A stretch of 64,000 bases of DNA from an uncultured bacterium (GTDB lineage: Bacteria; Vulcanimicrobiota; Xenobia; Xenobiales; Xenobiaceae), in the NCBI GenBank assembly GCA_934621605.1, contig CAKTUZ010000012.1, forward strand, positions 1-64,000, read 5' to 3'. Positions 62,177-64,000 of the stretch are shown here, piece after piece. The position numbers and the translations under genes were made by a program. Numbering within the stretch: the first letter of the stretch is position 1; each line of letters begins with the position of its first letter. The notes under the pieces were generated by a model. That model saw nothing but the letters and a program-made list of their open reading frames with translations, made no database searches and was not told the origin of the DNA.

Positions 62177-62213
62177 AAAAAAGGCGCCCCAGCAATCAAG
62201 CTGAGGCACCTTT
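62177..62213 (+). terminator. Terminator after family member 3
   Basis: AAAAGGCGCCCCAGC pairs with GCTGAGGCACCTTT; a relative of the hairpin at 61078-61118. Confidence 0.8.
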
Positions 62214-62275
62214 CTGTACAAGTTCGAACCTAAACATCAAACTAGCGATATGAAGCCCCGAACTACTCTATAAGC

Positions 62276-62830
62276 TTAGCGCCAAGAATCATAGTCGCGA
62301 TCTTTGTTACGACGTTCGCGTTTATTGTTGCGACGACCACCGGAGCTTGGCGGCGGATACATATCGACGAAGCTGGACATATCGAAGTCTGCGTCAAAAG
62401 AAGAAGCTGACGGGGTATAACCATTATTGGAACGAGGAGCGCTAGGACGACTATTATTACTACTGCCGTAGCTGCGGGAACCGCCGGGACGCGAAACACC
62501 ACCGCCGTTGTTAGCACGATAACAGTCGGAGCAATAGACAGGACGACCGTTAGTAGGTTGGAAAGGAACTTGCGTTTCCTTACCACATTCTGCGCACACA
62601 GCGCTATACATCTGGCGAGGGGGACGCGCATTGGCTGTTGCAGCGCTATTTTCTACACCACCATTGCTGCGAGGGGCTCTGTTTCCGCCCTGACCGGCTT
62701 TACGTGCGGCCCTGCAGCTGGGGCAGCGGCGAGGCTCACTCGTAAATCCTTGGGACGCATAAAACTCTTGTTCACCATCAGTAAACACAAACTCAGCGCC
62801 GCACTCGACGCATTTTAGGGACTTATCCAC
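62276..62830 (-). CDS. Zinc-ribbon protein with Arg/Gly-rich tail
   Basis: A 184-residue protein. First zinc site CVECGAEFVFTDGEQEFYAS...RCPSCRAARK; second site YSAVCAECGKETQVPFQPTN, GRPVYCSDCYR. The rest is low-complexity, Ser/Gly/Arg-rich (GGSRSYGSSNNSRPSAPRSN), ending in a basic RRNNKRERRNKDRDYDSWR. Proteins of this design are common in anaerobes and probably bind nucleic acid; the exact role is unknown. Confidence 0.85.
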   Translation of the reverse strand: MDKSLKCVECGAEFVFTDGEQEFYASQGFTSEPRRCPSCRAARKAGQGGNRAPRSNGGVENSAATANARPPRQMYSAVCAECGKETQVPFQPTNGRPVYCSDCYRANNGGGVSRPGGSRSYGSSNNSRPSAPRSNNGYTPSASSFDADFDMSSFVDMYPPPSSGGRRNNKRERRNKDRDYDSWR

Positions 62831-63070
62831 TCCGATTTAGATCTCCAGTATATTTTACAAAGGCATACAAATTTCTTACATTAAAAAGAAACCCTGCCCG
62901 GTAAGCTTAGCATTTTTAAAGTTCTCTTTCAATACCAATTAGAGGGAAAAATAGGCTGGAATTAAGAAGGAAAAAAGTTTGGATTGCTAGACTAAACCTG
63001 AGTGAGCCTGGCACTTCTCACTATCTTTGGTCTTTCCTTTCAAGATATTAACAGGTAGTAGGTTTATTTT

Positions 63071-64000
63071 ATGATTTTTTCGATTCAAACAAAAAAAAAT
63101 ATCAACAGTCTGGCACTTCTTACTCTAGCTTTCAGTTTATTGGGATGCGGTTGTCAAAAAAATAACAATACTGCCTCTAACGATACTTTATCAACAATCA
63201 AACCAAAGGCAGCTCAATCTACCACCAATGCAACTGATAACGGCTCTTTATCCCCTTCTTTGCCCAAAACAATTAGCATTTTCAATGCTGTCAAAGCTTG
63301 GCAGGATTTGGTATATCAAGTAGAGATTGGCCCCCGTTACGTTGGCAGTGTCGGTTCTGTAAAAACTCGCCAATGGTTAAAGAAAGAGCTAGACGATTTA
63401 GGCGGTCAAGTATATGAGCAAAAATTTACTGTCCAAACCGTTGAAGGAGCAAAAGAATTTGTTAATATTATCGCCTGCTTTGATCCAAATACTAAGCAAA
63501 ACTCTTCTGTCACAGCTACTGACACATTAGAATCAAAAACGGCCCCAAGTAGCAACAGCAAGCAAACTGTAGCCAATGAAACCAAAGAAACGACTACTAT
63601 AGTTTTAGGAGCCCATTATGATACCAAATATTTCAAAGATATAGATTTTGTTGGCGCTAATGACGGAGCTTCGGGAACAGCTGTGCTTTTGGAATTGGCT
63701 AGAGTTTTCCAGAAACAACCGCTCAAGCAACATAAACTTATGCTCTGCTTCTTTGACGGCGAAGAAGCGTTTGGCGAATGGAGCGACACAGACGGAACTT
63801 ATGGTAGCCGATATTTCGTTGAAAATTTGGGGAAAGCCACCTCACCGATAGAGTTAGAAGTTAAGGATATTGTAGCTGCAGTTATTATAGATATGGTCGG
63901 AGATAAAAAACTACATCTGACCTATGATACAATTTCCCATCCACAGCTTTTAGAAATGCTCTTTAACAAAGGCCGAGAGTTAAAATTTACTAAACAATTT
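63071..64000 (+). CDS. M28-family peptidase / glutaminyl cyclase-like lipoprotein (partial)
   Basis: The gene runs off the window end; 310 codons are visible. The lipoprotein signal ends in AFSLLGCGCQ. A low-complexity Ser/Thr/Asn linker precedes and interrupts the catalytic domain. Metal ligands appear in order: GAHYDTK (His), GANDGASG (Asp), DGEEAFGEW (Glu pair), IIDMVGD (Asp). M28 enzymes act as aminopeptidases or, in the QC branch, cyclise N-terminal glutamine; the IGPRYVGSVGS start of the domain fits the QC-like branch. Located outside the cytoplasm. Confidence 0.85.
   Translation, partial: MIFSIQTKKNINSLALLTLAFSLLGCGCQKNNNTASNDTLSTIKPKAAQSTTNATDNGSLSPSLPKTISIFNAVKAWQDLVYQVEIGPRYVGSVGSVKTRQWLKKELDDLGGQVYEQKFTVQTVEGAKEFVNIIACFDPNTKQNSSVTATDTLESKTAPSSNSKQTVANETKETTTIVLGAHYDTKYFKDIDFVGANDGASGTAVLLELARVFQKQPLKQHKLMLCFFDGEEAFGEWSDTDGTYGSRYFVENLGKATSPIELEVKDIVAAVIIDMVGDKKLHLTYDTISHPQLLEMLFNKGRELKFTKQF

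Noticed and set aside
62200..62280. tRNA suggested by GTTCGAA
   Set aside because: No acceptor stem, D-loop or anticodon arm could be found around it on either strand.

Overview
The window comes from a low-GC, apparently anaerobic bacterium using the standard code with ATG/GTG/TTG starts. It has an oxygen-sensitive class III ribonucleotide reductase, biotin genes, LepA and HU, many Sel1-repeat proteins, and odd proteins carrying type IV pilin-like C-terminal segments (conserved Cys, NG.YP..L, LPTCP, then a late GYP..GLIE). That last trait reminds me of Candidatus Riflebacteria-type genomes, but I cannot fix the phylum from sequence alone. No rRNA, tRNA or CRISPR array was seen.

Layout. 0.4-1.8 kb: an Nmad3-family protein and an unknown partner. 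1.9-5.0 kb (minus): nrdD-nrdG behind an adenosylcobalamin riboswitch. 5.2-7.6 kb: a two-gene type II restriction-modification cassette, between two copies of the 3' end of a 5'-nucleotidase gene. Its promoter carries a perfect palindrome between -35 and -10, and the methyltransferase has an N-terminal HTH. 7.6-9.8 kb: nucleotidase and a YbaK-type tRNA editing protein. 10.2-15.6 kb: a cassette with two paralogues sharing a novel-looking N-terminal module (the second frameshifted), a Ycf46-like AAA+ ATPase and a glycine-zipper/CFI-box protein. 15.8-19.3 kb: small hypotheticals and an AlbA_2 (Schlafen-type) regulator. 19.7-24.9 kb: a wrecked type III restriction locus (res, mod and helicase remnants, DUF4391), rearranged head-to-head. 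25.3-30.3 kb: a second AlbA_2 regulator, an Ogt-type methyltransferase and bioB-bioD-bioA. 30.6-32.9 kb: a GNAT gene split by an IS200/IS605 element with dead tnpA and intact tnpB. 33-35 kb: nitroreductase, HAD phosphatase, hydrolase remnant. 35-43.6 kb (minus): a nine-gene family cluster of Sel1, zinc-ribbon and pilin-like-tail membrane proteins. 44-48.4 kb (minus): glycine-zipper membrane protein, membrane hydrolase-like protein, YkgJ-like protein, RhuM, a cytosine methyltransferase scrap, YbjN-like protein. 48.5-51 kb: lepA and an HU gene. 51.7-56.5 kb: hopanoid side-chain genes hpnH, hpnI, hpnG, hpnA plus a methyltransferase. 56.6-59.5 kb: a lipoprotein, a LOG protein and a GNAT protein. 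59.6-62.2 kb: a duplicated locus of unknown small proteins with a conserved 270-bp leader. The window ends with a zinc-ribbon protein and a truncated M28 peptidase lipoprotein.

How it fits together. Housekeeping genes (nrd, lepA, hup, bio, hpn) are interleaved with defence and mobile DNA in different states: one restriction system looks intact and freshly inserted, another is decayed, and scraps of others remain. Strongest leads: the self-regulating restriction cassette with its coding-end duplication, the AAA+/CFI-box cassette, the B12-controlled nrdDG operon, the hopanoid side-chain cluster without a cyclase in view, and the Sel1/zinc-ribbon/pilin-tail cluster.
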